Source of the DNA: Paraeggerthella hongkongensis
GTDB lineage: Bacteria > Actinomycetota > Coriobacteriia > Coriobacteriales > Eggerthellaceae
DNA: 58,399 nucleotides
Reading direction: 5' to 3'
Assembly (NCBI RefSeq): GCF_003726035.1
Contig: NZ_QICD01000015.1
Coordinates: forward strand, 1 to 58,399
Shown: positions 55,644-58,399 of the stretch, piece by piece
Numbering within the stretch: position 1 is the first letter of the stretch
Layout of the letters: each line of letters begins with the position of its first letter
The notes under the pieces: model-generated
Seen by the model: only the letters and a program-made list of their open reading frames with translations
The model's database searches: none
What the model was told of the DNA's origin: nothing
Position numbers and translations under genes: made by a program

Positions 55644-55727
55644 GGTGCCTCCCGCACAACGCGACATCTGCACACCGCGCTCGAAATTGCTTCTACAGAC
55701 CGCGCGCGAGTATCGTCACCGAGCGCG

Positions 55728-56615
55728 TCAGCTCAGTATACCGAATTCGTTCAGCACCAACAGGGCAGCCGCCAGCAGAAGGAAGCATCCGAAGATGAAG
55801 CGGAGCATGCGTTCGGGCACCACGCGAACAAGACGAGCGCCTATAACAGCACCGGGAATGGACCCAATGGCTATGGCAATTCCCGCCGCATAATTGATGT
55901 TTCCCAGCAATGCCTGCTCGATGACGCCCGGAATGGCCAAAATCATGACCGCGATAAGCGAAGTGCCCGAAGCCTGGCGCATCGAAATGCCCACCAACGA
56001 CAGCATCATGGGCACCATGATGAAACCGCCCCCTACGCCTACGTACCCCGACGCCACGCCCGCAACCAGGCCGATGACAGCTCCCACCAGCAGCTGCTTG
56101 CGCGTGAGCTTGCTCGACGGCGAAGGACCGACGGGACTGCCGGACGCGGTCGCGGACTCGATGGATTTATCAGGCGCCGTTTCGGCATGAACGGCGGCAG
56201 TCGCCTGCAACGATCCCACAGCGCTGGGCGACGCCTTCTTCATCTTGAACGCTTTGGACAGCATCTTGAACGCAGACCACCCGATAATGAGCGCGGCGGC
56301 CAGCATGATCATCCATGCGGGAGATATCTGGGCAAGCCACACGCCCAACGGCGATGTGATCGCGCCGCCAAGGCCCGCGGCAATGCCCAACGACGGGATG
56401 CAGGTTTTGTGCCGAATATGGGAAACCGCGCCCGAAACGGATGTGGGAATGATGGTGAACAGGGACGTAGCCGTAGACATCACAGGGCTCATATCGAACG
56501 CCAACCGAAAAATAGGAACCATGACCGTGCCGCCGCCGATGCCGAGCAGCCCTGACAAAATGCCGATCCCCACGCCGACAAGAGCCGGCAGAACATAGAG
56601 CATGAAGATATCCAT
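55728..56615 (-). CDS. TSUP-family (TauE/SafE) anion exporter
   Basis: The 295-residue protein has about eight membrane helices in two repeats, each beginning with a Gly-rich GIGILSGLLGIGGGTVMVP or GVASGYVGVGGGFIMVP segment, the hallmark of TSUP transporters. A loop of about 45 residues, low in complexity, splits the halves. Members export sulfite, sulfoacetate or other sulfur anions, or take up related organic acids. The ATG at 56615 has AAAGGAAAG upstream; TTG at 56648 is an alternative. It is 84 bp upstream of the LytS-like gene on the same strand and may share its transcript. Confidence 0.92.
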   Translation of the reverse strand: MDIFMLYVLPALVGVGIGILSGLLGIGGGTVMVPIFRLAFDMSPVMSTATSLFTIIPTSVSGAVSHIRHKTCIPSLGIAAGLGGAITSPLGVWLAQISPAWMIMLAAALIIGWSAFKMLSKAFKMKKASPSAVGSLQATAAVHAETAPDKSIESATASGSPVGPSPSSKLTRKQLLVGAVIGLVAGVASGYVGVGGGFIMVPMMLSLVGISMRQASGTSLIAVMILAIPGVIEQALLGNINYAAGIAIAIGSIPGAVIGARLVRVVPERMLRFIFGCFLLLAAALLVLNEFGILS

Positions 56616-56755
56616 GAACGCTGAGCTTTCCTTTCGCTTGGCGCCCAAGCACGCGCAGCGTCAAGTGTAGCCGAAGTGCAAATGCCTTTCGTCAAATACG
56701 GTACTGCTTTTTACAAAGGTAAGCGTTTGGTTTCCGTTTCCGGCCCCGAACGCAA

Positions 56756-56780
56756 GGCGGCCGGCGTTTCGCCGGCCGCC
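56756..56780. terminator. terminator after the glycosyltransferase
   Basis: GGCGGCCGGCG and CGCCGGCCGCC (11-bp perfect stem, 3-base loop) lie 22 bp past the glycosyltransferase stop. No T-run. Confidence 0.55.
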
Positions 56781-56802
56781 CAGGCAACGCCCGTCAAGCG
56801 CG

Positions 56803-58107
56803 TTATTCCGCGATGTTCAGGCGAATCTCGCTGGTCACGCCCGGGTCGATAGCCTGTGCCGGGGCAGGCACGGGACGCATGGTCGAAGAGCCGGCGGCGC
56901 TCGCGCTCATCTGACGCTGAGCAGACGACTGAAGCAGCGCGGTACGCAGGATCTGGTCGTTTTCCATGCGCGCCATAAGCTCCGGCCACACGAACTGGAA
57001 CTCGAAGTACTTCGCGCAATTGCGCTGGGCGTACGTGGTAGCTTCGCCGGTCGCGGCACGAGCGGCCTTGCGATACGCGCGCTTGTCGGGTCGAGCAAGG
57101 CTGCGCAAAAACGCCGTCAGGCGAATGCGATTCGTGATGCCCGGTTCCAGGAAGGGACCAGGATACGGCTCGAGCGACGAAGGCTTCACTTGCAGCAGGT
57201 CAATCTGCGTGCGGCTGTACTCCATCTTGCGATACTCGTAAAGCCAGCGGAAAATATCCTGGCGAAAACGCGTGCCCTCGCTTTCGGTCTCAGGCGGAAG
57301 GTGACGCAGGCTCCACTGGTTGTCGAACCAGATGTCCGACCCGTACATGCGCAAGTTCAGCATGTAATCCAGGTCTTCGCCACGCGCAATCCACGGATCG
57401 AACGACAGGCGGCGAAACGCCTCTTTATGCAGCGCCAAGCACCCGCCGCACACATGGTTCGAGCGCGACAAGCGAGGACCGCGCATGGCTTTGGTAATCC
57501 ATTTGTTGAACGCCTTGCCCTGTTGCCAGAAATGGTTGTACCACTTGTCCTGGCTCTTGGACAGGTACGACCCTTCGGAATTGAAGTAGAAACCGGTTTT
57601 GGCCAAAATGGGAATGCCCTTTTTCGTAAGCTTGCCCAGGCCGTACATGGCTTTTTGGAGGAAGTCGGCGTCGTCGACCACTTCGTCATCGTCCAGAAAC
57701 ACGACCGAATCGTAGCCAAGCACGTTGGCCATCACCAAGCCGAGGTTGCGCATAGCACCGTAACCCGCAAGCCCAATTTCCTTTTGCAGCTTGCCCAGGC
57801 CCAACTGTTCCATGCGCTGCTGGATGAGCGCCAGTTCGGGCGCGCCGATGACCACGATGTTAAGGGACGAGAAGCGCGAAGCCGTGGCCTGCACTTTTTC
57901 GGCAGCCTGGTTTTCGATGGACGGCTCGCTAACAACCAGCAAGACGATCTGCCCGAGACCGCGCACCTTTTGAAGCGAAGCAAGCAAGCGAGGCAGCTCG
58001 CCAGGCGCCGAAACCGGCGTCGCGTGATCGTACGTGGTAAGCACGCTACCGCCATCTTTTCGGCGGCGGGCTGATATGAAAACTGGAACGACGATAACGG
58101 GATTCAT
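56803..58107 (-). CDS. family 2 glycosyltransferase
   Basis: The 434-residue protein is a GT-A type glycosyltransferase: an N-terminal nucleotide-sugar fold starting VIVVPVFI, the DDDE metal motif in SVVFLDDDEVVDD, and the acceptor-side segments CGGCLALHKEAFRRL and WIARGEDLDYML. There is no membrane helix, so it is probably a soluble or peripheral enzyme for surface glycans. The C-terminal 100 residues are helical, then disordered and Ala/Ser/Pro-rich. AAGGA precedes the ATG. Donor and acceptor sugars are unknown. Confidence 0.88.
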   Translation of the reverse strand: MNPVIVVPVFISARRRKDGGSVLTTYDHATPVSAPGELPRLLASLQKVRGLGQIVLLVVSEPSIENQAAEKVQATASRFSSLNIVVIGAPELALIQQRMEQLGLGKLQKEIGLAGYGAMRNLGLVMANVLGYDSVVFLDDDEVVDDADFLQKAMYGLGKLTKKGIPILAKTGFYFNSEGSYLSKSQDKWYNHFWQQGKAFNKWITKAMRGPRLSRSNHVCGGCLALHKEAFRRLSFDPWIARGEDLDYMLNLRMYGSDIWFDNQWSLRHLPPETESEGTRFRQDIFRWLYEYRKMEYSRTQIDLLQVKPSSLEPYPGPFLEPGITNRIRLTAFLRSLARPDKRAYRKAARAATGEATTYAQRNCAKYFEFQFVWPELMARMENDQILRTALLQSSAQRQMSASAAGSSTMRPVPAPAQAIDPGVTSEIRLNIAE

Positions 58108-58399
58108 GCACGTCCTTCATTCGACCGACACTTTGCAGATTCGCACATGCACCTTCAAGAGCGTCCAAGGGCACGTTCGTTGCGAGTCCAACCTCCCTAT
58201 TGTAGCTATTTTCAACCAACCCGCTGTTCAATTCACCGAAACAGTGAAGTACCTGGTAAGCACCTATAGAACAGTTGATTTGCAGGCTGAACCGAACACT
58301 TTGCTTTTTCTCTTGAACTTAGCCGTACGCGTGCAGCTAAGTTTGAGAATCCTTGCCTAAGGGTGGGCCGAAGGGGCCTGCCGAAAAGGAAAGGACAAG
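58108..58399. other. 292-bp end of window, promoter region of the glycosyltransferase
   Basis: No gene is supported. A minus-strand TACAAT (58197-58202) upstream of the glycosyltransferase could be its -10, but no -35 at correct spacing was found. Confidence 0.35.

Overview
This GC-rich 58 kb window most resembles a chromosome segment from the Eggerthellaceae (Coriobacteriia, Actinomycetota). Supporting signs are an actinobacterial dnaK-grpE-dnaJ-hspR-clpB operon, a LuxR-type regulator fused to a multi-pass membrane domain beside a Tat-exported fumarate-reductase-like flavoprotein, a hybrid cluster protein, 2[4Fe-4S] ferredoxin and NikR/HypE nickel genes. The genus cannot be fixed by eye. About 49 protein genes and two tRNA genes are supported; nearly all start sites were trimmed to the codon with a Shine-Dalgarno sequence.

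Layout. 1-5.3 kb: an iron-sulfur aldo/keto reductase, a LysR regulator divergent from a TDT-family transporter, a small alarmone synthetase and MazG. 5.5-11.7 kb: a redox and nitrosative-stress block (Hcp, a divergent Crp/Fnr regulator, a cysteine hydrolase, a SpoU methyltransferase, a rhodanese lipoprotein, a RclA-like disulfide oxidoreductase). 11.7-20.2 kb: a universal stress protein, the HspR-type chaperone operon and a ferredoxin. 20.4-24.3 kb: hypE-nikR plus a small helical protein, an orphan gene and a phosphohexomutase. 24.9-30 kb: the LuxR/flavoprotein pair and an AbiE toxin-antitoxin pair. 30.4-35.8 kb: galE, a diguanylate cyclase, an LCP cell-wall ligase and an XRE regulator. 35.8-41 kb: a MacAB-like efflux operon divergent from an OmpR/histidine-kinase pair. 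41-44.2 kb: tRNA-Arg(CCU), a HAD phosphatase, tRNA-Gly(CCC) and a repeat-rich stretch around a VOC-fold gene. 44.5-58.1 kb: a double-MarR regulator, a DUF2871-like membrane protein and a signalling/envelope block (surface protein plus AgrC-like kinase, lipoprotein, LytTR regulator, NaChBac-like sodium channel, zinc-ribbon and SPFH proteins, LytS-like kinase), then a TSUP exporter and a glycosyltransferase.

The most informative non-coding signals are: (a) two near-identical long palindromes (12350-12430 and 22717-22800) that differ by a compensated base pair and in their loops; (b) two families of short terminal-inverted-repeat elements without transposase (about 160 bp at 19685 and 42474; about 140 bp at 42190 and 43541, the latter two bracketing the VOC gene); (c) a mirror-image divergent promoter region at 38870-38962, in which both sides carry TTTAAG-N5-TTTAAG-N10 followed by a -10 element.

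No CRISPR array, complete insertion sequence, prophage or rRNA was seen. The best candidate for an undescribed system is the 46.3-55.6 kb block, where a voltage-gated sodium channel is co-directional and closely packed with a zinc-ribbon/SPFH pair and is surrounded by peptide- or envelope-sensing two-component parts. Joint function is inference from layout only.
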